Source of the DNA: Cornus controversa
Taxonomy: Eukaryota; Streptophyta; Magnoliopsida; Cornales; Cornaceae
NCBI GenBank assembly: GCA_026545225.1
Contig: CM048845.1
Span: 34,829,001 to 34,893,000, forward strand
Reading direction: 5' to 3'
DNA: 64,000 nt
The notes beneath the pieces are model-generated. The model made no database searches. It saw nothing but the letters and a program-made list of their open reading frames with translations, and was not told the origin of the DNA. The position numbers and the translations under genes are program-made. Each line of letters starts with the position of its first letter. The first letter of the stretch is position 1. Shown here one piece after another: positions 42,909-56,159 of this stretch.

Positions 42909-45419
42909 ATTTGTCACGTCATAATTTTTTACTCCCAGAAATCAAGAGTGAACAATGTTTTCACATCATTATCACCTCACATCAACACCTTACACATGCG
43001 AAAGCTTAATTTCATGCATATGTGTCTCTACGTATGACTCAACATGAATCACTTACTAAGGCCCCACACATGGCCGGACTTACACAACACTAACTGTTGG
43101 TCTCCATTTTGCAAAATCAAAATGTGTATTTCGCAGGATCAAAATATACACTTTGATTGATTTAAATGCCATCTTCGCACAATCAAAATGTTCAATAATG
43201 CGAAGTATAGTTGAAGTATAATCGAAGATTTTCATCATTCAGGACTTTCACCAATCCACAACCCTACAACTTTTTAGTTAATCGAACCTCTAGTTTCACA
43301 CAATCAAAAGATTTCGATCATGCCAATAGTCATTTGGCACAATCGAAATGCCTTGCCCATAAATCCTGTATTTCTTCACAAAGCTATAATCATGCTTATT
43401 TCTCATCCCTCAATACTCATGCATTCTCAATATGATACTAACCATTCTAAATGGTCTATACATCATTCATAGGGTCCAAACACATTTATTGATTCATTCC
43501 TCAAGAGTGGTTAACTTGTCACACATATAACTACTCAATTCCAAAATTCAACTCCTGGTGTGACTGGAATTGGAAATTTAAAGCCACACCATTGGATAGA
43601 GAATTCTAAATTTCTCAATTTAAAAAAAACACCACACTCAATTTCGATCTAAAATGAGGAAGTTACGTTTAATCAAAGTTTGGACACAATAGGAAATTTC
43701 AATCATGTGAAATTGTCATTTTGCACAATCAAAATTGCACTCTGCAGAATTTACTACAAACTCACATTTTGTCCATTTTGGGTCCAAACATCATTCTAAC
43801 AACCTAGGATCATTCCCTCAACATTGAAATCATCTACATAGGGTATATCATCATACATATACTTCAAATCACACATTTGAATCATTATAATCTCAACATC
43901 CTTGTACCTTTCTATCAAAATGCATATATCATTGCATCCATTCACAATATCCATACACCAACTTCATTGGTTATACATATAAGGTCTAAATAAATATACA
44001 AGTTACATATAACATGAATGTAACTAGAACTCAACATAATCCACATGCCACATGCTGACATGGATAGCCAAATACATAGTCCATACATGATATCTCAAAA
44101 TATCCCAAAAATGCTCCTATGAGCTCTAAGAGACTAATCAAGTCCTTCTCGTAATTCATACCTTACCTGTAAAATGGTTTGGGGGAGTGGGGTGACCATA
44201 CAACTATGCCCAGTAACAACATCCCAACCCACCTAGGCATCGACCTGACACCGACCTACATATCACTACACTATGTAGCATTTACAATGCCCTCATTCAA
44301 GCAACACAATGCAAATTAAGTACGAATGTATTAAAATCATACATCATGTATTTTAATGTATGTCATTACTATAATAATTCAAGCATGCATTTCATCATTT
44401 TACACCACATATATGTCTCAAAACATGCATATCACTCACATATGCTTACAATTCACAACCTACAATTTACCAATGCACACACTTGCTATAGTTAACCTAG
44501 CATACATTCAGCCCTCTTATACCTCCACAATCAACATATAATAACATGCATGCACCCAACCATACACATAACCTACATATGCATATAATACATAACAAAG
44601 CTAAACATGCTATAATTTTGCACACTTTGCACATATTCAACCCACACATCATATATATATCAAAATGAATCGAGCTAGCATGCATAAAAACAAGAAAAGA
44701 GGTAAGACTAAAATTCAGCCCCTCACCCATCTCTCTCACATGCAAACTCAACTGAAAACCTCTCTAAACCACCCAAAACCCTAGAATCGATTACTACAAG
44801 AGAAAGAGAACCCCTACCTCAAATTTGAATACCTTTGAACCAATCTCAACAATTTCCATTGATTTCTACCTTGCCAAAACTCAATTTTCTTCGATTCAAA
44901 CTGAAGCCCTTGCCACCCTCTACGAGTTGTCCTCCTTTGGCAACTCCTAAATTATGTCCGAAGGCCTCCGAAATGAAGAGAGAAGAAGAGGGAGGGAGAG
45001 AGAGCTATGGCCAGCTGCTGGGTCATGTGATATTTGAAATATCCCTGCAACATCTAATATTTAAAGTCCCTTGGGCGTAAAATGACTAAATGCTCAAGGG
45101 CCACTTAACGTACCCTCTCGACCTCCGTTTTTTATTTCTAAAGCTCATACGGCCTTGAAATAACTTCCTTAACTCTTTAAATATTTCATTTGGTCTATTA
45201 CCAAAAATAAAGTTTTCTAAAAAAATTTCAAATTCCCGGAACCCCGTTGACCAAAAAAGTTAACTTTGCTTAAACGCTCTGAAAACTTCCAAAACACTTT
45301 AATCAACCTTCCAAACATGTTTTCCACACTTTAAATATCCATAACATCATTTAAAACACGTTTGTAGTGAAAAATGATAAAATTCTAAAAACTGATCAAA
45401 TTTGGTTCTAGCCTCTACA
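42809..45419 (-). repeat. 5' LTR of Tekay-2
   Basis: On the minus strand it starts TGTAGAGGCTAGAACC at 45419 and ends AGGGCGTGACA at 42809. It shares long segments with LTR-C and with 33818-34298, but the 57-bp array of LTR-C is absent or lost. Confidence 0.78.
43107..43740 (-). repeat. Palindrome-like island, word TTCGCACAATCGAA (Tekay-2 5' LTR)
   Basis: Variants include TTTTGCAAAATCAAAATG, TTCGCACAATCAAAATG, TTCACACAATCAAAAG, TTTCGATCATGCC, TTGGCACAATCGAAATG and, at about 43719, TTTTGCACAATCAAAATTG. The arms TTCG and CGAA are complementary; the core CACAAT is not. Confidence 0.75.
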
Positions 45420-46008
45420 GTTAATTTGACGAACGGTTTGTTAGTCAAACTTTTGGGTTGACCAATTTGACGAGAAGTCTGGATTGAAAATGTATTAATA
45501 TTATAGTGTTTCTATGGTTTTTGGACCCTAGGAGCATGGTGGTGAGATTCCTTTGTCGATTTGACAAATGGTTTGTCAGTCTAACTTTTTGGGTTGACGA
45601 CTTTGACCCTTTTTGGGATTAGGGTAGAATTAGGTGTTTAGGGAGACTCATAGTCCCCATGAGTAGTCATTTATAGGGGTTTTGGAAACTTTGAAAACAA
45701 TGGTAAAGTTCATTTACCATTTTGGCAGATGGATTGTAAATTAATTTTCTAAAATGACTATTTCAGTGGATTTTGGATGCTCGGGAGGGCTCGTGATTCC
45801 CGTGAGCACTATTGTTTAAGGTTTTGGATCCTAATGGATGCATTGGTAAAGTTTGTTTGTCAATTTGGTGGACTAGACGACAATTCCCCTTTTTAGGCTA
45901 TCTATGTGGGCTCTTCTCAGCTTATGTTCGGGATTGGAATCCAGAACCTTGTGTACTTGGTTTTGAGATTTGGAATAAAAATGGGAAGTTAAAAATGGGG
46001 TGTCTATA
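45420..46008 (+). mobile_element. LTR-like fragment with degenerate internal repeats
   Basis: GGTTTGTYAGTCWAACTTTT followed by GGGTTGAC appears at about 45435 and 45570, and weaker copies follow. It ends AAAAATGGGGTGTCTATAG. It is the inverted relative of 50983-51799. No left end or PBS is recognised. Confidence 0.5.
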
Positions 46009-47115
46009 GTTGCCCCTCTTTATTTAACTTTGCAGAGCAATATTTAAACAAAGATCTAGGCATAAGTCCTTTTTGACCGACAAAGCGTGCAAAATTGCTT
46101 TTTCTCGGATTCATTATTGGTTGTTTTTTAGGGTGATTATCGCTTTGGCAAGTGAGTTAATGTAAGGAACAAATTTGTTGAAAAATTAGGGTTAAAAGTG
46201 GAAATTTTAAAAAATGGGGGTTTTTGTATTTTTTTGAATTTTAGTGGGCTTTTCTGTAATTTTCTCATTTTTGCATGGGTCCATGCATAAATTTCCTCAT
46301 TCCTTAATGAGGTAGTTTCCAAAATACAAATTTAAATGTTGGTTTCACCATTTTGTCCGTATTCGGCACGTGAGAAAGAAAGGAAAGAGAGAAAAAAAAA
46401 GGAAGAGAGAGGAAGGACGAGTTCAGGCTATTTTTGTCTGTGATGGATTTTTGCAGTGCATGTGTGCCAACATCTACTACACCGGTACGATTTATGTTTT
46501 CTATTTTTGTGCTCTCTCTTCCAGTACCTTGCTAATTTTAACTGGATGCATGATTGGTATATTTAAGTGCTAAATGTGAACATGTTTTTGTTATTTGACT
46601 ATTTTATTTGTAAAATGAGAAAACTATCCCGGAAGATTTCAAAAAAAATAATAAAAAATGCTAGAAAATATTGTTTGACTATAGAAAACTTAAAACTGAT
46701 CAATTTAGGATTTTACCCTGCTTTTAAATTTTAAACATCGTTATCTGCCTTTAATAAATGGATGTGGATAGAAAATGAGCCCTAAAAATGAACCTTCCAT
46801 TTTTTAATAGAGTTACTCTTCATTAATTATATTTGAATTTCTAGAAAAGGTGTCTAGGTGGCAGAATCTTTATTAGGGGATGAGAATTCTAGGAAGAGAT
46901 TTGATCCTAAAACATAACTAGTTTAGACCCTGATCACTATTAGTGTGTGTAAAATGACCAATAGGAATGATGATTTCTCATAATTCTTTCTAAATTATTG
47001 AGTAAAACTCAACTGATATACTGATGAGGGGTTTCAGATTAGTACTAAGGTAAGGATTTTGTTTTCGTCCTTAATACAGACTATAGAGGTTTGAGAGATC
47101 CTAATAGGGTGGTTA
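46009..47115. other. Unassigned retroelement-like sequence
   Basis: It starts TTGCCCCTCTTTATTTAAC, a phrase I associate with repeats that follow GGGTGTCTACA ends. It has a purine-rich block at 46368-46415 like the one in LTR-A. No coding domain was found. Confidence 0.4.
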
Positions 47116-47473
47116 TGTAAAGACCGTAACCAATTTTGGCCGGTTTTGTTTTTATTTCTGTTTATTGTCACATAAATAATTCAAATGATCAAATGCATGT
47201 TCTAAATGTAAAATACTTGTTTGGGGACTTGTATAAGGGTCCGGAGAAGTTTTGGGAACGTTTGATGAAATTTGAGATTTTCGAGTCAGCCGGGCCCCCC
47301 GAGAAATCTAGAAATTTTGGAATGATACCAAATTTTGAGATTAGATTAAGTAAAATATTTGATGAATTATAGAATCAATTTTCAGTTCGTAGGATTTTTC
47401 AAAATTGAAAACGGAGTTTGGAAAAGTACGTTGAGTGGCTAGTGGCGTTTTGATAAATTTGAGAGACTATGGC

Positions 47474-47481
47474 TATAAATA
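47474..47481 (+). promoter_or_regulatory. TATA box of LTR-D
   Basis: TATAAATA lies about 360 bp inside the LTR, followed by a CT-rich stretch. This is a typical LTR promoter position. Confidence 0.5.
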
Positions 47482-47944
47482 CAAGAGAGTACAATTCAAC
47501 ACATATTCTCTCATTCTCTAGCATCCGGCCATGGAGTCTCTCATCTCTCTACATCCTTCTTCTTCCTTTTCTCTCAAAATGTTATCATTTCCTTTCTTTT
47601 CTTTCATAATTTATTCAAAAATGAACACAAGTTTTTGTTATCCTTTCTATTCTTTTCTCTGATAACTAATGTTATCATTTTTCTTTCTCTCCTATTTATC
47701 CAAATAAAGCCTAAATGTTTGTTTGCTTCGTTGTTCCATTTAGATGGAATTTTTTGTATATGCTTCTGGTTCCAATGTTCGAAGTGATATAAGAGAAAAT
47801 GCATGGCACAAGCACGTGCATAGAAACACACATATCCCATGTCAGATGAGGGAACTCGAACAATATTCCTTCAAGAACAAGAAATAAATATAATTAAGTG
47901 TGACCCGCCAAGGTTAGATTACAAAAAAATTAAATTTTCTTTTT

Positions 47945-48130
47945 GGGTGAAGTGCAAAAAACCATCATGATATATACATAATGTGCAGCAAACACCATTC
48001 CATGGCATTTGTGACATTTCATACTTTTGTTAATAGCAAATTGATGGAATCTCCCTATTTGGTCTTATTTCCACAATTTCAAAAATGTAAGGGGGTAATT
48101 AAACGTTAAGGGATTTTTTTTTGCACATTC
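47945..48130. mobile_element. Possible MITE inside LTR-D
   Basis: The ends GGGTGAAGTGCAAAAAACC and GGATTTTTTTTTGCACATTC are imperfect inverted repeats about 186 bp apart. No target duplication was confirmed. Confidence 0.4.
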
Positions 48131-48796
48131 TATATATAGTAAAGGTTTTTTTTGTTATTATTATTATTTGAGATGATAGTAGAGTAAGTTAGCTTTCACA
48201 TGGCCTTGGATTAATCTTATTTGGATTAGTATACTATTTTTGGTGAATTTTTAAAGAAAGTATGTATCTGATGAAAATTTTGTTTTGTTTTGATAGAAAA
48301 TTTGAATTCCTACATAGTAGGTTATCGATTGTGGTATTTTTCACAATTGGAAGTTTTGGGGTTTTCACTCCAAATTGAGGTAGGGATGTCTAACCCATGA
48401 AATCCGTGGTTTACGTGAGTATATTGATTGTCTATACAACTAATTACTTAATTGAGTATAATTTTGTACTTCTCAAAGTTAAAGCATGTTGGATCATGAA
48501 ATTGAATGAATTCTACCATGAATTGATGTAGTAGTGTGTTTTGAATTGTTATGTGTGATTATATAGTATGTTGTGTGAGAAATGCGGAACAACTATATGT
48601 GATCTATGAATATATGTGAACGTGACATCTACATGTCTGATTAATTGCTCTAATGAGTATGATTTTAAATAAAACATAATTTACGTGAATAAATGTATGC
48701 TTGAAATGTGAAAATGTGATATATGTTCAAATGTATATGCATGTGAGACTTATATAGGAATGTGTAAGCATGCTAAGTGATTACAATGTTATCTTC

Positions 48797-50168
48797 TGAT
48801 CGGCGTTGAATGTTACACATTCTAGTATCTTAATTTGCATATTTTATTCTCTTAGTGATAGTTTATATGTGATTTTACTCTGTTTTTGTGTTTTCTATCC
48901 TTTTTAGGGCCTTAATGATTATTTTAGATAAAATCATGATTTTGGGCTTTTAAAGATGATATCCAAGAAGGTTATATGAAGCCTATATCTAATGGGTCCA
49001 TTCAACTCCACATTTCAACTCAAATTAGCTCAAGGAAGAGGTTTAAGAGAATTATAACTGCTTAAGGAGATTATGGGCCTAAAGCCCAATTCTGCACTTA
49101 ATCCAGTTTTAATCGCGTTTTGGAAAGCGGACTAAAAAGCTTATTTTCGAGTGTCAATTCTACTTAATTCACGCATAGGTTGAACGAAATTCGATTCTGG
49201 ACACTTTTGTATTTGACGTAAATTTTGTGAATCGGACTTCGACTGGGTCAAAACTTTGGCCGAAAGTCAGCAAAAAAATCTACCTATTTAGGGCTGCGGG
49301 AAAACCCTAATTATCTCCTAATTGGATTAGGACTTTATCTCCTAATTGGATTAGGACTTTATGTATTCTCTTGGGGTATAAAGAGGTGAATTGGAGGTTA
49401 TTTTTGGGGAGAAAAGAAGTGGAGGCCAAGGCAGAGAAGACAGACACAATCCGAGTTTTATTTACTTATTATGTATTTTATTTATTTGTTATCTTCTTCT
49501 TCTATCATGTGTAACTAAACTCCTCAACTAGGGTTGAGGAGAAAACATCCATTAATGAAGTGAAGTTCTTTTGTTCATTAATTGATTCCCATGTGTGTGA
49601 TTTAATTGCTTATGATTTTTGCTTCTTGTGATTAATTATTTTATAATTCTTTCACCATATATATCATGTATATGTGGTAGTTAGAAAGTATTATAATTAA
49701 TCTAAGCTTGGGTTTGTATTTCTTAAAAGTGATAATATTTAATCTTATATTTTTCATTAAATTGGATACATAAGATGCTTAGAATTTTACACTAGTGAAG
49801 CGAAGGAAAATCTACCTTTTTGATATATTTTTAATAGTGCTTTATTGTTAAATCTTGAGTGAGCAATAGATTGATTTCTTGATTGCTACTCTAAATTCGG
49901 GAAGCTTCATGGATTTAATGGTGGTGGAATCCGAAACCTTAGTTATTTTCTCTATTTGATTTTAATAGTGTTATTTTATTTGCATGTTAGTTTAATTTCT
50001 CTCAAATCAACCAAACTTTGTTTAAACTAGATTAGTTTTAAATTAATTTGAATTTGTGTTAGTTTTTCTTCTCAAAGCATTCCCTTGGGTTCGACCTCGT
50101 TCTTGCCGACCTATACTTCAATAGATTCGTACACTTGCGAGTTATTTTACACTTTTAAAACAACATCA
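48797..50168 (+). mobile_element. Solo LTR-E, Athila-like, 1,372 bp, TSD TCTTC
   Basis: It starts TGATCGGCGTTG and ends AAAACAACATCA. TCTTC stands at 48792-48796 and 50169-50173. GGGTTCGACCTCG and TACACTTGCGAG near its end are phrases typical of Athila/Tat LTR ends. A truncated inverted relative is at 34299-35520. There is no coding content. Confidence 0.88.
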
Positions 50169-50864
50169 TCTTCTATGATACATACACATATTAGCATGAG
50201 CATGTGAAATCCATATCTATGCATAGCACGCATATAGTGAGAGCAGATGTGAGCTCAATTGGTTGGCTTTGTTAGTGAAGTCCAATGGTTGTTCAAAGGA
50301 GGAATGTGGGAAAGGTGCATATCATGTTGCATTACATATAATTTATGATACAGTTGAGAAATGTGATTTTGTGCATAACATGATTAAATGCAAACGTATA
50401 CTTATGTGGTATTCACAGAACTTACGGAGTTGTATTTTTGACATTTCTACTAAGTATGTTGGAGCTCATCCCATGAGTATTAACTCTTTGAAGGAAATGA
50501 CAAGGAAGTAGTGGAGTCTCCCCAACAGTGAGTTGATGTGGAGCATAGCTAGCTTGCATTTGAGAAGACATAGTACTTATATTTGAATGCATGTTCGAGA
50601 TGTGAACTTTGTGCACGTGTTGAGATATGTATATAACTCTTAATTTTCTTTTTTAATAAAAAAAAACATGTTTATACTTATGCTTATGATCACATACATT
50701 ATAGGTACAATTTTGAGCATGGTGAATGCTAAATGATGTGAATGATGATTTATATTTTCATTTATGCCCAAATAAGCATGTATGATAACTGTGGGATTAT
50801 TTAAGTCAGAAAAGTGTGGAATGAATCAAGTGTTGAGTGTGGGAAAAGTAGCTGGCCAAGTGGT

Positions 50865-50982
50865 CACGATGGATCGTAATACCTATTATGATACATCGTC
50901 ATATTACGATGCATTGTAACATACATTATGATATATTGTAATATTGCGATCCATCACAGGTTCAGTTACGATATATCGCAGA
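50865..50982 (+). repeat. Palindrome island, word TTACGATNNATCGTAA (LTR-D)
   Basis: Six variants occur in 118 bp: CACGATGGATCGTAAT (50865), TTATGATACATCGTC, TTACGATGCATTGTAA, TTATGATATATTGTAA, TGCGATCCATCACA and TTACGATATATCGCA. The island is cut at its right by the repeat starting at 50983. Confidence 0.85.
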
Positions 50983-51799
50983 TGTAGACACCCATTTTTG
51001 ACCTCCCACTTATTTTGTAAGTCCTAAACCCTTCATGCTAGGTTTCGTGATCGTACTTCTTTGAGGAAAATCCAAAAGGGGCCCACAAAGGCAACCCGAA
51101 GGACAAACATAGTCTAACCATCAAATCAATGTACAAATTAGACCAATGAGTTCATTAGGTCCCGAAACCTTAGATGACACAGCTCATAGAAATCACAGAC
51201 TTTTTTAGACATTCAAAAACTATCGAAACCTCAAATAGGCTAAATTGGTCTTTTTTAAAAAAATTGATTGACAATCCGTCTTCCTAAACAGGAAATAGGC
51301 TTCACCATTGAGTTCAAAGGTATCAAAAACCTCAAAAAATGACTACTCATTGGAACGATAAGTCCTCTCGAGCACTTGATTTCATCCAAACCCTAAATCA
51401 GGGTCAGACTAGTAAACCCCAAAGTTTGACCGACAAATCATTCATCAAATCGATCAGCGAACCTCACGATTACGATCGTTGGGTCCAAAAATCATAGGAA
51501 ACACTATAATATCAACACAATTCCATTTCGGACATCCCGTTGACCAAAATCTTAAATTAGGGTCTGGTCAACCCAAAAGTTTTATCGATAAACCGTTCAT
51601 CAAATCGATGAAAGAACCATACCATCATGATCTTATGGTCCAAACACCATCGAAAACACTGTAATATTGACACAATTCTAGTCCAGACATCCCGTTGACC
51701 AAAACCCTAAATCAGGGTTAGGCTAGTCAACCCAAAAGTTTGACCGACAAACCATTCGTCAAATAAATGAACAGACCTCGCCATCATGATCGTAGGGTA
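50983..51799 (-). mobile_element. LTR-like fragment with about 157-bp internal tandem repeats
   Basis: It starts TGTAGACACCCATTTTTGACC. Three units of ACCCTAAATCAGGGT plus AACCCAAAAGTTTGACCGA are spaced about 155-159 bp (near 51391, 51550, 51705). It is the inverted relative of 45420-46008. Athila-2 interrupts it at 51800. Confidence 0.6.
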
Positions 51800-53163
51800 T
51801 GATGTGGCTAAACTTGATTGTAATTGTAAGCTTATTTTTACCCCTTTTTCAAAATATAATTTAACCACTCTCAAGAGCACGAATCTTTGTAGATACGGTT
51901 CTATATAGAGGGTATTGATCCCACGAGGACTAGTTGTTAATTGTCTTGAAGAGAGATTAATTCCACTTTAATTCTAAAAACAAGGTTTTGATTTTTGTTT
52001 TAAAACTATTGCATGAAATGTAAAAACACTATATTTAAAGAGTTGTAAGTTGGGAGAGAGAACTAGGGGTGGTTTCCACCTCTAGCCATTCACATTTCCA
52101 TAGATGTAGCAAGTTTGGGATTTATAAAATTAAATGTCTAACAATGTCATTAGGCTTGTGACCTCAATAACATATCAAAAGATCAATGTGTGTGCAAACC
52201 TATCATAATCCATCTTCAACCCAACTAATTACCCTACTCTCTAAGTGAACCTAAATGCATCCAAACTACCTCATCTTGGCATGGTTTATACAAGCAAGAA
52301 CAACACATTCAATTTAAATACCATTACCTAGCCATCATTTGCATTTCTTGTGGAAGATGCAAGTGTTGTGCATTCATAAGATGGATTCTACTCTAAGACA
52401 AGAATAAAAACAACATCATATGAATATATATAAGAAATGTATAAGTGTACATCATCACTAGACTAAGTAATCAACATTTAAATACAAATCCCAAATAATG
52501 CTACAAAAATGAACAAGTTTACATAGCTAGGGGTTCACCCACACCCTAGTAGAGAAGTTAGTTGATCATAGCAGCCTTGCACTCTTCTATTGATGGAGAA
52601 AATGAAGCTTCAAGGTCTGGTTCAGCTTCTCCTTCTCCTCTCCCGAAAGTCTCTAATGTATGGTATGTGATATATGAGAGAAATGGCTCCTTTTGTGCAT
52701 ATTTGGCTACTTTCCATCCTTGGGACCCACCATGTATATATATATAGCAATATATATACCAACTAAATCAATAATATCTCCATGTGTCTTCTTCAAGTCA
52801 GAAAATCCATCCAAGTCGTGCAAAATGGTGGATTTTGTTGTAAGTGGGAGAGCAGGTGAGCAAGTGGGCAAGTGGGTCTGCAGAATCTCGATTGATCGAG
52901 ATTTCGATTAATCAAAATGCATGTCTCGATCAATCGAGAACTCGATTGATCGAGATCAACATCTCGATTGATCGAAATGTCTTAGCTTCATTTCTGAATT
53001 CTGCTCTTCAACTGCAAATGGCCTCAAACATTGCTCCTTTTGGTACAAAACCTGCAATACATCAAAAACACAAAAATATCGTAAACGTACCTCGGTAAAC
53101 GTAATAACGGGACTAACATATGCAATAAAGAGGGTTCAAATGCATAGTATTGAACACTTATCA
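51800..53163 (-). repeat. 3' LTR of Athila-2
   Basis: 1,364 bp between TGATGTGGC and TTATCA as read on the + strand. It aligns with the Athila-1 LTR throughout but is clearly more diverged than the two Athila-1 LTRs are from each other. Confidence 0.9.
52885..52979 (-). repeat. Palindrome island in Athila-2 3' LTR
   Basis: Five TCTCGATTGATCGAGA-type words in 95 bp, at the place matching 23795-23906. The spacing and number differ from Athila-1. Confidence 0.85.
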
Positions 53164-55050
53164 CACCCCCAAACTTACACATTGCTAGTCCCTTAGCATT
53201 GCAATGTTATAAAAATGAAATGAACTATCTTATACAAAAATTGAATCATGCTCAGTCATCAACTAGATAAAGGATGATTATCCGTTCATTTCACACCTGA
53301 CAAATGCAACAAGTATTACAGAACTATGCGGTCATTAGCAAAAATGGACCTTCACAAACTACAAACATACGACAGTCCCCACATAATGGCCAGTCCGAAC
53401 AAAAATACCTATTCCAACCCCAAAATCCTCTTTGAAAAGTGAACATGCATTCTAACGTGTGGCTTTGTCATATTTGGAGAAAAATAAGAACAAATCTATT
53501 TTTAAAAGAAAAACTCATTGAAAAAGCTCGACATTGTTGTTCATTACCGTAAAACATACATGAATGCTCATATGCGGATGACCGTGCAATGCTTAGCTCT
53601 TTTTGCTTTCTTGTAAGCCCATGTAGCGGCATTGGGCCAATGACTCCCAAACCAATTGGTTTTAGGGCATTAGGTGAAGAAACACCCCTCGGACTTAATA
53701 ACTGAGCTTACAAGGCGATGAGCTTAAACAATCCACCCACTTATTATTGCTCAACCTTGCACACTTATACGCGAATACTCCATGCTTAATGAGGCATAGA
53801 GATCCGGTTTATTGAATGAGAAGGCTTATTGCATATTTTTCTCTTTTTATTTTTTTTAAAAAAAACAACCAGAAGAACTCATTCTTTAAGCTGTTCAAAT
53901 AAAAACAGAAATTTACAAAATTCTCCATCAGACTTATACCCCACAATTTAAAATGCATGTGTGCGAATTTGTGCGGTTAAGGACAAATTTAGGGCAAGAA
54001 CCATACATATTCATATTTGAACAAAAATGTGGACCGTTCTAACCTATTACATAGCTTGCAAAAGTGCGGGTATTTACAATGTTAAAGCTCTTAACTACTT
54101 GCTGCATTTACCTCAGACATTTATTCGAATGATCTTCCCTTAAAAAGCAAGACATCATAGCAAGCATACAAAAATATCAAGAAAAAAACTACTCTACAAT
54201 GACAATCAATACAAAGATTGAACATTTGCATGCATATGCAAGTGGTATAGCATACCGCACCCCCAAACTTAGATGTAACATTGTCCTCAATGCTTGGACA
54301 AGAAGAACAAGGAAAGAAATTACCGGGACTGCAGAACTCGACAAAAATGGCATTCCAACACGGCTGGTCATCCTGTAAATGAGAAAAACCTGCACGGAAC
54401 ACCAACTGGATACCACGAGCATTAAATGGAACAAAAAGTACATGAAAAGAACATGATAAAAGAATTATGTACAAGTTGACAATGCCGAGATCACTGCACA
54501 TCCAAGGCTCTGAACTGGTGTTTTCCAATTGACTAAGAGGTCTATGCGATAAGATATTGACTATCCAGGCACGCTAACGTATAGCATGCAAAGGGGCTGC
54601 CTTTCTTTATTAACGTCATACTGTATTGAAGCAATCTCAATAGTATTGGGAATTGAAACCAGGCGGTAATAAACGGAAATCATCAACTGAATTGCATATA
54701 ACAATTAGGCAAGTGGTACTATATACATAGTCAAAGTATAGAGAGCAGAGATATTGGCAGAAAGTAAAAAGAAAGACAGTAAATAGAACACATGCTATAA
54801 AAGAAATGACAATTGTATTCCATATATGTCAAAATGAGTTTTAGTACAAAAGGGCACATGCATTTGGAATACACAAAAACTAACATGGTCAACATGGCCT
54901 ATCAAAAAGCGAAGAAAGAAAAACAATAGAAAGTAAAGCAGAAAATACGAAAAGATAAAGCTACTCTAGGGTGGGTGGTGGTGGAGGTGGCTCGGTGGGT
55001 GGAGTAGAGGTGGAGGTGCAAGCTCGGCTAGCAAACATGAACTGCAGGTC
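53164..55050 (-). other. Athila-2 3' region with two polypurine tracts
   Basis: The terminal AAGTTTGGGGGTG (53164-53176, minus) abuts the LTR. An identical copy is at 54258-54270, 1.1 kb further in, matching the arrangement in Athila-1. No gene is supported. Confidence 0.75.
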
Positions 55051-56150
55051 CTACCGAAAAGCCCGGAACTCATCTAAAAGCACCCTCTGACCCTGCGTTA
55101 GAGACGTAATGTCTGTCCTTATAGCCGCCAACTGACTCTGCGTCACCTGGACATGCTCCTCAAAACCCTGCTGGAGACCCTCAACGTCGGCTGCCAGACA
55201 AGAATAGCCCATCGCCAGAATCTCATGCCGCTCTGCGGCGATGTCAGTCTCATCATCCTCCAGCTCCTCACTGGATGCCTCACCCTCTACGGGCGCATCC
55301 TCAGCCATCTCCACCGGAGCATCCATGTCCATGTCCTCTGGTGGATCGCCCTGGTGGTCTTGGCGCTCCAAGTGCCTCCTCACCCGCACCCACTGAGAAT
55401 GCGTGAAGCGGGAGGGCGGTGCCAACTGGATGTCAGTGTCACTGACCGGTATATTGGCATGGCTGAGGAAAACTACGACTAGGAAAGGGAAGGGAAGCCG
55501 CCAACTCGACGCCCGACTCATCTTCTTCTTGACGAGCCCGTCCCAGACTTTGTGCATCTGTCTCCAAATCAGTGACGGGATAAAAAATCATGTGCCTGTG
55601 TGAAAAGCGTATAGGCAATAAAGAAAGTTGCCCCGGTGCTCTGCCATATGCTGTAAAGGACACGCGTTCTTGATGAGAACTGTGTCTAGAAAGCATAAAA
55701 CGCTCGGGCACATTGATTTGGACGTGCAGTTATGATTGGGAGTGGTAAACATCCAGCCACACATGTCCATAATGATGGAAAAAAAGGTCATGTCGGCCGG
55801 AAACTCAGGCCTGTAGAGCGGCTGACCATCCTGGTCAACCATGTTTGGGGGCTGCTAGTGTGGAATACCGATCATCTGTGCTATCCGACTCGGCATAATG
55901 CTCGGTGCATGAATAGGTCATGCACTCGTAGAAAACCTGCACCAATCGCTCGTATGCCACATCGGTGGGTGGCACACATAGCTGGTCGAGCTGGTGCCGC
56001 CAGAGCTCTGCTACTGCCCACAAGCAATTGGGACGGCTCTCGAACTCTGCCAAATTAAATCGGTGCTACAGGTGGAACTTCTGACTCTAGAAGGCTCACC
56101 CGGGCACATCTCAAATAACAACGGTGGGATTCTTCACACGCGCTATAATC
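55051..56150 (-). pseudogene. Athila-2 ORF3 remnant
   Basis: Pieces in three frames (56053-55835, 55842-55588, 55711-55051) match ORF3 of Athila-1 in order: CVPPTDVAYERLVQVFYE, KSMCPS, then a C-terminal part with LEDDETD and QSQLAAIRTDITSLTQGQR. The expected start reads ATA instead of ATG. Shifts show it is dead. Confidence 0.75.
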
Positions 56151-56159
56151 CGGAACAGT

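Larger units (their letters stand above)
35521..45419 (-). mobile_element. Tekay-2: minus-strand chromovirus derivative, gag only
   Basis: On the minus strand: 5' LTR 42809-45419, PBS copies, gag 42342-41380, no recognisable RT or integrase, a tandem-repeat block, a polypurine tract (AAGGTGGGGAGGT, reading down from about 38377) and a 3' LTR up to 38364. The two LTRs differ in array content and palindrome word, and no matching target duplication is seen (TGATT on the left, GTTAA on the right). The unit may therefore be a recombinant of two insertions. Confidence 0.7.
47116..50982 (+). mobile_element. LTR-D, chromovirus-type LTR split by solo LTR-E, truncated
   Basis: It starts TGTAAAGACCGTAACC like LTR-A, LTR-B and the Tekay-1 LTR. 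A TATA box TATAAATA is at 47474-47481. It continues after LTR-E to a palindrome island and is cut at 50983 by another repeat, so its 3' end and any interior are gone. Confidence 0.7.
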
